From Cerrena zonata (Eukaryota; Basidiomycota; Agaricomycetes; Polyporales; Cerrenaceae), in contig JASBNA010000065.1 in NCBI GenBank assembly GCA_038087015.1, positions 124,001-188,000 of the forward strand: a stretch of 64,000 nucleotides of DNA, in the 5' to 3' direction. This document shows positions 25,161 to 38,217 of this stretch, piece by piece. Within the stretch, counting starts at the first letter, position 1. Every line of letters begins with the position of its first letter. The translations under genes and the position numbers were made by a program. Below the pieces are notes generated by a model that was not told where the DNA came from, ran no database searches, and saw only the letters and a list, made by a program, of their open reading frames with translations.

Positions 25161-26020
25161 GTCCCTTCGCACATGTTACATAGATGGCATATATCATAGT
25201 AAATTCGCTTCGGATTTGTACTCACTAGCAAAGTTGTAAGACCGTAAGTTCAACAAATTGCAAACTCCATGATACGACCGGAAGTCATGATCAACCATGC
25301 ACTCATCTTAATTATTGCGTGAAGATGGCTATCACTCATCTTTGATGACACATAGGAGTAATCCTGACAACGTTCGTAACTATGTGTGGCTATTTCATCG
25401 TCGACATGGGCGAAGACCTCAACGGCCACTCAGTACATATTCCTTTTACTTCAGTTCTTTTTGCTTTGTAACAATCTCTGCCTAACTCGGTTCGTTGAGT
25501 TGCAATGAAGTATCAAGGTATTATATGACGGAGACTAAATACAAGATAGCATGCAAATTGAACAGGAGCAACATACCTGGGCATACTTGTGGCGAATATG
25601 CAGTACTATAACTCTCATCCAATTGTTGTCCAATTAAACTATCGCTCTATGATGATGCTTACCTACTACCCTCAGATATATCATTCCTGAAAGGTCTTAA
25701 TGGGACGTTCGAGTGGTTTGAGAGCAAAGTTACAGTGAAAATGTGGGGAAGTAGTCAGTGCAGTCAAGCAACAGAAGCTCCGAAAGGTGGGGGCAAAATG
25801 GGAATTTCATTGTATACCTGGTATGCCAAAGAGTATGGTGTCCGGTGCGAATAAAAGATGTGATGACTTTTATGGGAAGAGTACTGCGCTTCAGTTGAGG
25901 GATGATAGAAGTACCTAACGGAAAGAGTAACTACACTATATTTAAAAGCGGAGAAATATAAAGGTAATGACTGCGTGTTCCATGCAAGCCCACACTTCTG
26001 ATCAAACATCTCAATGTAAA
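25161..26020. other. Intergenic, nothing recognised
   Basis: AT-rich sequence after the KDZ pseudogene. No inverted match to the R1 end repeat was found here by eye, so the right end of the KDZ element is not located. Confidence 0.4.
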
Positions 26021-26710
26021 CTATTTTGATACTTGCTTCCTACCATGCCTACGCTCTTCCAACACATCATATGCCCCATCAATCATCACTTCCAATACCT
26101 CATCTACAGCCTGCAAGCTGCCTGTAGCCCTCCAATATTCATACGCGACATCAGGTTGGAACCGATGACGCAACGCAATGGATGTCAGAATACTATCCAT
26201 AGCTAGTCCAAGATTGCCGTCATCAATAGGTCTCCCCTCAAAGGTGGAGATTGAATGCGTGGAAGACGATGGGAACGGGTTGGATAAATGGGTATGGGAG
26301 TGGCGAGCATATTCTTCATGTTGCGCTTTGTCTGAGGGGAAATCCTTTTCTGTCATTTTTTGCTGCTCTGGTGGCCTTCCTTTTTTCACCCGTTCTGTCT
26401 CTGTGGATTTGAGCTCGTTGTCCAACTCCTCCTCCAACTCGGGTGCTTGGATATCATCTTCTACCTCCCTCCGTACGGGATGCTTCCCCTGGTTTGTAGA
26501 AGCCATCTGGGTCAAGAGATAAACGAAGCTTCGCATGGTAGGTCTGGGGCGTGGATCTGTTGAGGCTGCATCAACATTATAAGAGGTCATTGTGAAAATA
26601 AGAGCTATGGACGTTGGTGCAGTCGCAGATGATAGGCTAGGAGTCTTTGACGTATGCGCGAGCATTTTCCCATTTCCTAAACCAGAAAGATCATAAACTT
26701 CCCATATCAT
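26021..26710 (-). CDS. Hypothetical protein
   Basis: A 229-codon open frame on the minus strand. The first ATG is at 26710; an internal ATG at 26590 (MTSYNVDAASTDPRPRPTM) is an equally possible start. The middle is charged and rich in Glu/Lys/Pro (EEELDNELKSTETERVKKGR). The C-terminal part looks folded: FEGRPIDDGNLGLAMDSIL, LRHRFQPDVAYEYWRATG, AVDEVLEVMIDGAYDVLEER. I do not recognise the family. It has no visible lesion and no partner, and could be a small host gene or the last exons of one. Confidence 0.5.
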   Translation of the reverse strand: MIWEVYDLSGLGNGKMLAHTSKTPSLSSATAPTSIALIFTMTSYNVDAASTDPRPRPTMRSFVYLLTQMASTNQGKHPVRREVEDDIQAPELEEELDNELKSTETERVKKGRPPEQQKMTEKDFPSDKAQHEEYARHSHTHLSNPFPSSSTHSISTFEGRPIDDGNLGLAMDSILTSIALRHRFQPDVAYEYWRATGSLQAVDEVLEVMIDGAYDVLEERRHGRKQVSK

Positions 26711-29700
26711 TAGGTACTTGGCTTACGTGGCGTGCGCCGGCTGTCCTGTGTTGCCAATGGAGCTGTGGGAAGATGAATGGTTTTGGTATTTAGTGCTATA
26801 CCGATATCACTTCACCTAGATCCCTAGCTATTTTTACAGTACCTCATTAGACCATCGGTATCCGGGGTTTCAAACTCAGAGCTGTACAGGACCCCACTAG
26901 ATCATTAACCCGCATCGGGTAGAAAGCCGCCTCAAAATGGCCCAATATGTAAACAAGATGTGAGACCGTCACAACTCCGCTCTTTTGGATGCACCCTTTT
27001 CTTGATGCTGCGATTATATCTCAGCAGCAGGCTATAGGGCTGTAGGCAACTTCCATCTGTACAGCATATCTGATTTTACTGAGAGTTTATTTTGAGATAT
27101 CAGTACGTTTATACGCACAATCGAGAGAATTTTAGATACCTTGGATGAGTTTGACACGTACTAGTTGGGACATGAGGGAGTGAGATAGTCGTCGGATAGG
27201 GCTAATACCTCTTTATAAGGATAGTATAGTGCGGAAGGAGCCATATTAAGCTGTTATGCCATACTAGTTCTATGCGGTCCTCATATGTTTCTACATAAGA
27301 CAGCCGAAGAACAAGAATATTGCGTCAGCGCAGGAAGAACTAATGTAGATGATATTAGAGAGTAGAGCGTAAATATGCTCGCTTCCACCTAACTTATATT
27401 TCCATAGTAATGCTATCGTATACCGGGATGAGGCAAACTAAGTGTGTTTATTTCAGACGGTTTACGTTATCAGAATAAAGGTGTATGCTTATGCACTCGA
27501 TAGCACTACTCAAATGTACTCTCGAAAGAAGGATCCGTGTATTTTTTGAAATCTCGCGCTACGTAAACTGCCGTCGACGTCTCCTTGATCCACTCCCTCC
27601 CATGTGTCAGTCACTGAGAATAGCCGTCGATTAAGTGGTTGGCCGTCCCCATTCTTACGGCGTCTGGCTGTTCGCGTTCAGCGTCTACGTGTTCGGCTTT
27701 GTGCTTGTGGAGCAATGACTCTCAGGGCATTAGGTTGAGTCGCCTCGCCAGAGCAGAGGCAATGCAAGGAGGGACAGACCCCGAGGCTAGAACTGCCACA
27801 CCATCGAGCCCAAGTATAGGGAGCTCAGTAACCACAGGTCGCTGCACAACCAGCGGTCTGACGAGATTGCTCAAAAGGTCGAATCTATGCTTTGTAGGCA
27901 AAGTGTCTCCACCGATTCATCAATCATCTTGCTTCTACCTTCTGCGCTAGGTACAATGATACTCCACCAATGTGAAAGGAATGACCAAATGCTATGCTAC
28001 TTCCCTATGTCGAATGCTTGGCGTGGACCAACACGGAAAACCCGGCGTCCATTTACAAACCTACCAAATAATCCTCATAGAGAAACCAAGTCCAAAGGAA
28101 GTACTGGAATCTCCCCATCATCCAATGTATACTGCTGTTGGTAGTATTAGAGGAATCCTATTGGGAAGGGTCGCCAGCGGCTGATGAATCCAAGAAAGGA
28201 CAGAGACATGGCTGCGAGGCGGCCAGCGGCGGAGTCTGGTTAATTGTAAATTGCGGGAGAAACCACTAGTGGCGCGAACAAAAGGTCGACTCAAGGGGGA
28301 GGCATGAATATGTGCTCGATAGAAACCGCTCGCTTCTTTCATTGAGAAAAGTGTGCAAGGGGAACACCGAGTGTCTACCAGCTCTGGGGTGTCCTGAATA
28401 TTCTTTACTGAGAAGTCCATTGTCTGTGATCAAGATCCCAATCGAGACCAAAATAGCACTTATAGCTCGAGAAGAGCTTGCTCTTGCTAGCGCGGTATAG
28501 GACTCCTGTATCCTTGGTCAGGCAGACGAAATTATCCTCCTTCCAGTTCTGGCGGGGGAAGGGGATACGATCGGTCAGGTGCTTTGTAAATTACGACTAT
28601 CACATCTTCAACCGCTCAAAAAAACAATTTTAATTGAGAACAAGTCAAAGGCGACCGCCCGAATGATGTAGACCCTCCTTCTCCAGAAGACAAAGCGCGC
28701 ATTGATGGTTTAGTCATACAAGGGCAGCCCAATACACCTCTGATACGTCAGAGGCTACAGCATGTGAGACTAGATGCAAGCTTAGAATCGGGCACTGATG
28801 GTGGAAAATGTACCGCGATTTCTCTTTTGTAGAGAGAAAAGTGGTGCATTAAACGCCGGGAGGGACGCTTCTGACGAGAACTGAAACTGTTTCTGGATCT
28901 CCGGTTGTAGGGCATCTTTATAGTCAATCTGCATTCTAGTGGCACAGACAGAAAGTGCTTTCTCGTCAAGAAAAGACAGCGTATGGGCTCCGTTTCTGAA
29001 GAAGGTGCGGTGCTGCTCACCTCAAGTCTGTGTAACCACCATGCATACGTAGACAGTGTCAGAGATACTCAAAAGCGCGGAAGCCCCGAAGAAAGTATGC
29101 GGAATAAGAAATCTACAAACACTACACCATATGACTCGTAGTCCATCCGTATACGTATATACGGCAGTAATCCGCTGCACGTAAAAGAAGTCCACGAAGA
29201 TACATTCTCTGAACTAAATGGTTCCTTTTCCTTCCGTCATTAAACCTGGCGTATTGGAAGCAGATGATCCTTCACGGATGAGACTCTGCAGATGGTCCCT
29301 CACTCTTGTTGAAACGACAATGTATCACACAGGTGATTACCTTTTTCTTAGTCACAAGTAGCGCGCGAGTGAGAAATCTTCCTTGCACCTGTTGAGAGCA
29401 ACACATGTACAATTACTAAACTCAGCTATCTTTGCAGAATACTCTGCAGTGCCATTTGTGACCTTCCGAGCCTATTTAGCAACGGAGGTGACCGTAAATA
29501 TTGCAATCTAACCATTGGTCAGCCGTAAACTGGCATGATCCCTGTTTGTATACTGAATATGCCGAGCAGTAAGCGGTACGTCGCGTTTTCAGTCTAATGG
29601 GAATTCACATGCCGTATGTACGGTATGATTAGGATCCCTAGTAATGTCATTGGAGATGCTCTGGGTCTACCGTACTGTTACCTATTATTGGTCTGTATAA

Positions 29701-30033
29701 CCCGGGCGCGGTTAAGATACCAAGGCAACAGATATTATGTTTCTGTCAAAATATGTGATTGGAGGCTGTCAAACAGTGGCACAATCCTATGGGCCTCATC
29801 GCTCCATCTGCGTTCAAGTGTCAAGTTATATGTCATCTGTGGGAGCCTACTTTTTCGCATCAACTAGTTTTCCCAGCCGGGATCCCATATCGGACTAACG
29901 TCATCGAGACGGCTGAAAATGTGCATCCGTCTTCACATCCTACTAATACTTCTAGCAGAGGCTACCATTTGTGTAGACGTCTACCCCAGCCTTCCATAGA
30001 CCCTCATTAGATCTATCCGAGGACTTCCACATT
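26711..30033. other. Gene-poor 3.3-kb stretch
   Basis: No gene supported. Bases about 27655-27705 (GGCGTCTGGCTGTTCGCGTTC...) resemble 35920-35965, a short dispersed repeat. Plus-strand frames at 27972-28184 (GVDQHGKPGVHLQTYQIILI) and 28390-28660 (QVLCKLRLSHLQPLKKTI) read a little like decayed protein but break often, and no family is recognised. Confidence 0.4.
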
Positions 30034-33000
30034 ATGCCTCAATGTACCTGTGAATACGACAGAAGTGTTGCAAAGGAAGTTAAATGGCATCGACGTCGTT
30101 GTACACCTACAGGCGTAGTCACCGTGGGCGGTGTAGAGTATGGACTGAAGAGGACACTTCAGGGAACATTTATGTGCCAAGGTCAAGGGTGTAAACTTGG
30201 TTTTACGTCTATTGACACGTTAAAACGACATGTTCTGACGTGTTTGAAACCTTGGGTACAGTTAAATAACTCTGATCTATGCCCAAGCTAATTCTCCGCA
30301 TCCAACTAGCCATTACCTCAAGACTCTAATCGACATCCCGAGATAAATACAGACGAGAGGATACCTGATGTAAGTACTGGTCTCAATGATACAAATATTT
30401 CTGTTTAATTGTGCGATCAGGACTTGGATTCTTCATCTGAGGAATCTCAATCAGAGGGTGAATCAGAGGTTACGTCACCGCGCAAAAGTGGGACAATCAT
30501 ATTCTCTGATACGGTGAGTCGACCTTCAGGACTATGTTCCATATACACTGAATTTATGCTATGCAGGAACTTGTTACCACACCTTTTCTCGAGGAAAACA
30601 GTCTAGCCGTCAATATAAGACTTAATACGCTATGCTGCCTGCAATGCCACGTTGTCGTCATCCCAAAGCAAACACACAGCCACATGCGTAAACAGCACAG
30701 GACAAAGTTATCTTATGACACCCTCAAAAAGGAATTAGAAGACGCGAATCTCTCTTTATCTCTGGACACTTTTCCCGCACACCCATCTGAGATTGTGAAG
30801 CCTTATGCTGGTTTATATGCATTTGAGGCCTTGTATTGTCCTCAGTGTCCACAGTCGTACACCTCTCCGGAATCGCTCCGAAAGCATATGAACAAGCACG
30901 GCTGTTCGTCCTCGGTCCATACCCGAGGGTATGTTCAGCAATTTAATAAAGGTGTCAAAAAGTCTTTTTTTCGGGTTCATTCTCCTGTCACTACACCGAC
31001 ACCTTCTACCTTTCCACTCGTTTCCGACCTCCGCAATCAAGTTGAAGTCGTTCACAAGTCCTTTGAAGCAGAGTCATCTAATGCCAGACTCATTAGTCCA
31101 TGGCTGAAGACGACTAAATGGCCATCATATGTCAAGCAATATAACCCAAAGGACTTACAGCAACTTGTCAAAATGCCTAAGGCCTCGGAGTTCACAGGCT
31201 TGACATCCGTTATTCATGTTTATCTTGAATATTGTCTTGCGCTTATCGAGGAGACCGACGAGCTCACTCTGCAGAGGCTACACACAGCAGATCCCGCCAA
31301 AGAGTAAGTACAATCATACTTCAGGTTTTCAAGCCTGACCATGTATTAGAGGGATTACGAACACACCGTTTCACCGACCTGAGAACAGAAAAACTATAGA
31401 CGACTATGGTGCCTTTCTGGTCAGGTTTGTAGCGATGCTTATGAGAGAGCAAAACACGTACTCTGTGCATATCCGCGAGAGCCTGACCACAAACGTTCAG
31501 GTGTTCTCAGAGTTACTCAAAACCACGTGGTGTTATGCAAAGGCTGCTTCAGATATGGATAACGAGAAGCCGATGCATAAGCTACTCATCGCTTTGCACG
31601 ATGTCCTCAAGGATTGCTGGCACTCGGAATGGTCTCCGCTTCCAGCATCGGAAGCGAAGATTGGTTGCCCAACTCACAATTTCCTCATGCTCAGCACCAT
31701 CAAGAATGACGGTGGATTCAAAGAACCTGTGGATGTCACACATACGTTTGCTGCGTTCACCTTCTTCATGCGCCTGGCTTTGCTCTTTGAGCTCAAATCT
31801 CAGGTCCAAAGCAAGAAGATACAAGATCACGAGGCGTTTGACCAACTTAAAACATGGGTCACGGAGAAAATCCAGCATACGCCTTTCAACCTTGTTAGGT
31901 CTTTACAGCACAGAGCCACAGCCATTGCCAAGAACACACCCGGAAAAATCAGAGTCTTCTGGACGGACTTTGCCACCCACAAATCAATGATTTTTGATGG
32001 GAACCGACTTCACGTAGATCAAATCATCCAAGGTATTCGCAGCTTGGAAGACGAGATAACTTTCATATGGAAAGAGAAGATTACTCTACGCCTCAAGCTC
32101 TCGTTTCCCAAGGTACAACCCTCTCAATAAGATCAATGTAACAGTCCTATTCACCGCATCCAATTTTCAGATGGAGCAGCTTGTCGATGATCTGTCCGAT
32201 ACTTCAGTCGGCTATTCATTCTTGAAGGATCGACGGAACTGTATGCTACCAGAAGTAGACGCATTACTCTCAGCTTTACTCAAGGACAAGGATCTCAAGT
32301 CACGATTCGTCGTCCAAAATGGCGAAGGTCGTGGTGCGTGGAACAAGATCGCATTCAGACAGTGGCTAAAAGACTATTCCGAGCTTCACTATCTTGTTAT
32401 TATCAGGGTCCTTGTGCTATCGGGATCCCCCCCTAGAGTTGCCGAGCTTCTCGCCATGTTATTATGCAATACCAGGTCAAGGCCGGAGCGAAATCTGTCT
32501 TTATTAGACCAATTCGTGGTACTCATCACACGATATCACAAATCAGGTGCTCTGACTGGAGCAGACAGACTCCTTCCGCATGCTTTAGACGCTTTTACCA
32601 GCTCTATAGTTATACATGATTGTGTATTTGCGAGGAGCATGGCTCAACTAGCTGCGATGGTTGTTTGGCCCAAAGACCTCGAGATAGCGCAGTTATATTA
32701 TTCTAGGCTGTTTGTTAAGAATGGCAGGGAGTTCACGACCGATGACATCAGCAAGAGAATGTCCAGACACTTCCTGCCATTCTTGCACTTCAATCTTAAC
32801 GTTAGCTCCTGGAGGCATATCGGTATCGCCTTCAGGCGAAAGTTCATTGCAGCTGTGATGGATTTCATTAGTGGAAAGATATCTCCTGATTCAATGGGAG
32901 CCCTACTATGTTCTCATAACAAGTCCACTGAGGACCGGCTATACGGCGTCAGTCCTGCGGCTGGTATTGGCTTATCAGAGGATATAGCAGCCGATGCTGT

Positions 33001-35545
33001 GAAGGCTAGTTGTGACTGGCACTTGCATATGGGAGTTGTACCAGGTAACTTTGGTTGCTCAATATTCAACTCTTTTACTATAGCTTACGGTATTTTATTA
33101 CGTCTAGGCGGAATACTGAAGCATCATAGCAAAGTCGGTTATGCCGAGTTCGATAGCCTTCTTGCTGAAGGTGTTTTCAATTGGCGAAAGGGCTCTAGCT
33201 CGTTGCTTTCGGATATAAGACAAGTAGTCTCCGAAGAAGTTCAACAGTTGCTACAGAAGATGTTCCCAGAACATAGTGAAAGTCAAGGTCAAGTCTCTCA
33301 GAGCCAAGTTGCTAGGGCACCTCGAGCAGGAGTCGTGCTAGCTACCACACAGTCACAGCCCAGCGGTCACCCTGACCCAGATACTCAGACTAGCCTTCAA
33401 GCCGAACCTCCACTATTACCGCCTTTTTCTTTACCCTCTTCTTTAAACCATCTCGGAGAAGAAGAAGCGACCTCGTCATTTCCCCAGGACCAAGTACCAT
33501 CTATATCCCCACCAATGTCATATCGTTATCCTTCTTCTCAAGATGAGCAGCAGCTTCCCAGATTCTCACAATCTCCCACTTCCCGCCCATCATCTCGTGA
33601 GCTAGATCCTGCAAGTCTCCCGGTAGATGCAAGAGAGATGGAGTCCCGTGCACTATTACAGCTCAAAACCCTTCTCTCGTCGGATGCCACATGGAAATGT
33701 CCGGAGCAGGCGACGGCCGTGGTTACTGCGCTACAGCTACAGCGGGATATGGTTGCAGTCCTCGGAACGGGAAGTGGAAAGTCTATGATATTCATCATTC
33801 CTACGCTTTTGGAGAAAAATGCGATCACGATATGCATGCTTCCACTCAAGTCCTTGATATGGGACTTTTCTAGAAGACTGAAGGACATGAAGGTTGGGTT
33901 CGAAGTATTCGGTGACGAGTCCACGGTTATTACAGGAGATCATAACTTAGTCCTGGTTTCACTGGATAGAACAGGGTCGCCCAATTGGAATGCCGCAGTT
34001 GCAAGATGTCCTTTTCCCATCATGAGGATAGTCATCGATGAGTCCCACCTTATACTCACTGCCAGTAATTATAGGCCCAGTCTTTCTCGCGCCTATAGCA
34101 TTCGAAAAGCAGTTTCTGCGCAAGTAATCCTTCTTTCTGGAACCATACCCCCCTCGTCTATACCAGATCTTATTCACGCCTGCGAGCTCGATCGCCCTCT
34201 CGTACTGCGGACATCCTCCAACCATCCTAACCACATATATCATCTGGAAAGGATAGGTACAACGAAGGAGGCTATTGAGAGAGCTAAAACGCTCTGGTCT
34301 ACAGAATCAAGGCGTTTCCACCAAGCCGACAGGGCACTTGTTTTTGTACCAACCCTAGACCTCGGACGAGCGATGGCAGGTCTTCTGAAGTGTGGATTCT
34401 ACACTGGCGATCGCGAGATCTCCGACGATCTCCAAAGGGCTCAAATATACTCCGAATGGATCAATGGAGTAAACAAAGTCATGGTCTGCACATCCGCATT
34501 TGGAGCAGGCAATGATTGGCAATCCATTCCGTTGGTTATATTCGTAGGAGTACCACGGGAGATGGTCGATACTGTCCAAGAGTTTGATAGAGGTGGTAGA
34601 AACGGGCGTCCCTGCGATATCCATATTATCCCGAACAGCATGCCCTCCAAGCCCGACCTCTATGACTCCATTGACCATTCCGGAAAATTGGCAGCTTACA
34701 ATTTTCTGCATTATGGTCTCAAGGGTTACTGTCTGAGAGCACTGATCACCGGCTTCTTAGACGGTTCTCCTATTTATTGCACCAGCGACACAAAAAACCT
34801 CAAATGCAACAAATGTGCCAATCGTGCTAGTAAGTCACAACATTTTCCGAAGACTGTATAAGCTCATATAATCTTGAGTATAGGCAGTAAGCTACTTCCT
34901 GATGATATGTGGGATCTGGAATCCACACAGTTACTGGAAACAGCCGACACCATCGATTTTCTACCACAGGGCATTTCGTCGTTCAATGCTTCATCCCAAA
35001 GAGCCAAGAAGAGAAGCCTGGATGACATGCTGGAATATGATTTCTTCAAATCAAGTCTTTTGAGCGTGCTTCGGGATGGACTACTCTTGTGCGAGCTCTG
35101 TTTTCACCAGGACAAGAAGACATGGAAGACTAAGGCGGGCCTTGTCAACATTCATGCCAAGCATGATGATATCAAGGATTGCTCCATATGGAGCGAGCAA
35201 AAATACTCGTACACGGATTACCAGCGTTGGAAGAGGAAGATAAAGTATAACTCGCGCGTACACCATCATATTTGCTTCAAGTGCCATCTCTTTCAAGACG
35301 AAGAGTTTCATCAAGATGGAAGGTGCCAATTTATAGATATGGTTACCCCTGTTGTCTATCTTATGCTGCGTCATACTCCGACAATCATCCGTGATTTCGA
35401 GACGCGTTTCGAGAAAACGCTTCCAAGTGAAGACGAACTGATTGGATGGATTAATACAGAGCCAAATACTGATCTAGCAGCCCCCAGCAATCTACTATCC
35501 CTCTACTACTATCTGTACGTAGAACATACATCGTATATTCACTAG
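30034..35545 (+). CDS. OrsD zinc-finger / tyrosine-recombinase-like / RecQ-like helicase fusion
   Basis: Seven exons (30034-30255, 30310-30369, 30421-30513, 30567-31303, 31350-32112, 32171-34829, 34884-35545) join in phase to 1,732 codons with no stop. Residues 1-75 hold Cys/His pairs. About 125-230 is OrsD-like: CLQCHVVVIPKQTHSHMRKQH then CPQCPQSYTSPESLRKHMNKH. About 640-890 resembles a tyrosine recombinase: R714 in GSPPRVAELLAML, K749 in TRYHKSG, R840-H841 in SSWRHIGIAF, and H874 nine residues before Y883 in SHNKSTEDRLYG. A Pro/Ser linker follows. The helicase has GTGSGKS (1157), DESH (1248), SGT, CTSAFGAG and QEFDRGGRNGR. The C-terminus is Cys/His-rich (LCELCF, HHHICFKCHLF). It may be a telomere-linked-type helicase or a mobile-element enzyme; its role is unknown. 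Confidence 0.85.
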
Positions 35546-37164
35546 TACCCGATCCCCCACCATGCAGTATAGGCAGTACAGATGGTACAGCGGTATCATT
35601 CGCAATGTATGAGTAGTATTATAGAGTAAAACATGGTTCGGGTCTCGTGCTGAGACTCAGTGCGCATAATGCATCCCTATATGTTATTTAATTAGTCATT
35701 TATATATGGTAAAATAGTGAGTTCATGTATACGTTGGCTACAGTCTGCTGCTCATTCACGCACCACTGGTGTATACAGCACTCCTATATACACAGCTACC
35801 ACATCAGCAGCCATATAACAGCGGTGTATCTCATTTCTATAATCAAACGTAGCTGCCATAGTTGACGATGAGAGGAACTCTAGGACAATTCTACATAAGT
35901 AATGGAACACGACCATTTCTATGGCGTCTAGCTGTTCGTCCTCAGCGTCTAAATGCTCGGCTTGGGCACAATGACAGTATATGTAGTACGAAAACTCAAA
36001 TTGGAAAGTCTTGTGCAAATATTCGGAATGTTGCATGCACAATACACTCGCAAGTATCATATGCACATTTATTAAGAGTACTAAAACTTGCGTGTCTAAA
36101 ATACACGGAGAGTTCAGGAAACCTCATTAAATCTCGAATGAGCCAAGTGGTTGTGGCGCCAAATCGAAACATGCAAGTTTTCTAAGTGATAACATCGCAA
36201 TAAGTGCAGCACAGAACGGATACAAATGAGAGATGGCTGAAGTGTGCTGAAACGAAAAAAAGGTAATACAAGTTGTACAGTCCTAAGAGAATGTTCGGGA
36301 GGAGAGAAGAACGAGAGTGGATTGGTAGAGATGTTCCGAGGGGAGCAATATCGGCTGTATCTCATGCCATACAAACTGAGATGACGTGTTAAGTCCAGTC
36401 GTTGGTCAATTGAGAAGAGGTGGTTCGACTTTACAGTGGCCGAGAGTCAAGGGTTACTTGGAAATGCAGGAGCGAAGGCAGAAAACAATCGAAAAGAAGC
36501 AAATCCAGCAAGAAAAGAGTGAGCAAGTGAACGTACTTGATCAAACTATATCGACTTTCAATAATGTATAATTAGTTGTCGGCAAAGGTGGTCTGCGCTT
36601 GACAGAGACTTCCCCATCAAGAGGTTATTCCCTAGTCGTAGCCTCGTAGGCAAGGAAATATGGACCTCTCATCGGACCCATCCAGAGCCAACTTGCAGGT
36701 GCCAGTAGTATTGATGGTGGGTGTATAAGTGATGCATTTGAGATGGCGAAGGTCATTTCCAGCCTGGGAATCGGTCAAGGGAAGAGTATCTACTGTGGAA
36801 GAATCAAGGCTATTAAAGACATGCCGAGCATGCAGTCCAGAGGGTCCCGCTGGAGAGTGGCTGTTGAGGACAGAATAGAGGGTAGATGACAGAGGAGGGC
36901 GACTATGAGTATGTATGGCGTGAAGCCAAGCCGGCCTGGGACAGGCAAAGGCAAAGGCGTCTTCTGTAGAAGGAGCGCCTCTCCCTCGTACTCTTCTGTT
37001 CTGTATATCAAGCAGCCATACTGTGGATTGCAATACTGAAGCTTAAAGGTTCGCAGTGTAAAGGCGAGAGGCGTTTGGTCGTCCTGGGGATGTTTGAGGC
37101 CTGCCACCTGCAAGACTTAGACTTAGTAGCAATGGAGCAAGAGTTACTCTTCTACTATGGCGTG
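35546..37164. repeat. Diverged 1.2-kb repeat, copy 2, and spacer
   Basis: 35546-35980 is AT-rich spacer after the helicase-fusion gene. From about 35985 to 37000 the sequence aligns in patches with 14140-15330. A Lys/Gln-rich open frame at 36386-36571 and minus frames at 36632-37113 are unassigned. No function is visible. Confidence 0.5.
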
Positions 37165-37342
37165 CCAGAGGCTATTGGGCGAGAAAGTGTCCGTTGTGAC
37201 GGACACTTTCGAGTGTGCGTGTCAAGCTATAACATGTAGAATTCAGCTTTTGCAGCAAGACTTGTATTGCATCCTGTTCTATCTAGGAGCTTACGTGGTG
37301 CGGCTGGATGCAAGACGTGGCGAGGAGAACGCGGAGAGAAGT
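37165..37342 (-). repeat. Element-end repeat R1, truncated copy
   Basis: TGCCAGAGGCTATTGGGCGA... matches R1 in inverted orientation and includes the perfect hairpin GAAAGTGTCCGT-TGTG-ACGGACACTTTC at 37183-37210. It stops abruptly at about 37342, where the 118-bp repeat begins. Confidence 0.8.
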
Positions 37343-37460
37343 AACCTTCGGGAAAGCCGTTCGCCATTCATGCGCCTGACTTTCGCATGGGAAAATGGGT
37401 TTGTCTTTTCTCACACTTGCGTGGTCTTTCCTAAAGACGTAAAGGCGACATACCAAAAAC
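37343..37460. repeat. 118-bp dispersed repeat, copy 2
   Basis: About 92% identical to 12878-12995. It is joined directly to R1 on the left and to the peptidase fragment on the right, so the whole stretch is chimeric. Confidence 0.75.
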
Positions 37461-37466
37461 TACTGG

Positions 37467-38217
37467 ATTATACCCAGTGCTGTCGATATATACCGTCCCA
37501 CTATGCAACTCGACCACATCAGCGGGGAGGAAGACACATTGACCGAATGCGAGCTGCGATGTATTCTCCACGAGTGTGGCCATATGCTCGGCTTCGTTCA
37601 CGAGCACCAGTCTCCGGCAAGAGTCAAGGAGTTGACGTACGATAAAAAAAGGTGAGTTCGGTGCTCTTTATAGCGAATATAATTTATTGATTGTAATAGC
37701 GACAATCCGTTACTACGCGGATACGTGGCAGCCGGAGTTAGTCAAACACAATGTGCTGCGAATTTACGATGAAGAAGGACTCGCAGCGTATTCGCCCTTC
37801 GACAACATGTCCATAATGTTGTTCGTTATCATTGATTGATACTGCCTACTAAATCCATACACTAACAGTACTTCGTGTTAGATATGATATCCTCGCTTGC
37901 ATGAATGCCCAACACCGCCATATCTCCAGACCGTATCAACTTTCCCCAACGGACCAGGCTTATGCAACGTTGCTTTATCCTCCTCCAGTCACATCGAACG
38001 ATGCAATACTGCGAGATGCCCTTCGATTGGTGGGTGCTCTCCCTCATCAAGAAGATGTGATCATGGCTTCAAATGGGCCCGAGCAATTCAGACTCAGGTT
38101 CCGCGAATGGAACGCGGAAGTACGAGCAGCTTATACGAAAAGGTACAGGTCCTTTCATGTTATCTCCTTCTTACTTAACGCTGTATTTGGTTTGTTGCTA
38201 TATCTAGACGACAGCTA
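37467..38217 (+). pseudogene. Astacin-like zinc metallopeptidase fragment
   Basis: The frame starting at 37467 reads ...PTMQLDHISGEEDTLTE... and then ILHECGHMLGFVHEHQSPAR at 37566-37625. That is the extended metzincin zinc site HExxHxxGxxHE of astacin-type (M12A) peptidases. After an intron (about 37652-37699) comes TIRYYADTWQPELVKHNVLR and SPFDNMSIM, which fits the conserved Met-turn. A further exon gives RPYQLSPTDQAYATLLYP. The phase across the first intron is off by one at a run of seven A (37643-37649). The 5' half of the gene is missing, replaced by repeats. It was probably a secreted host peptidase; no signal peptide remains. Confidence 0.65.

Noticed and set aside
33538..34711. Several minus-strand open frames of 60-128 codons
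   Set aside because: All are antisense shadows of the long intact helicase exon.
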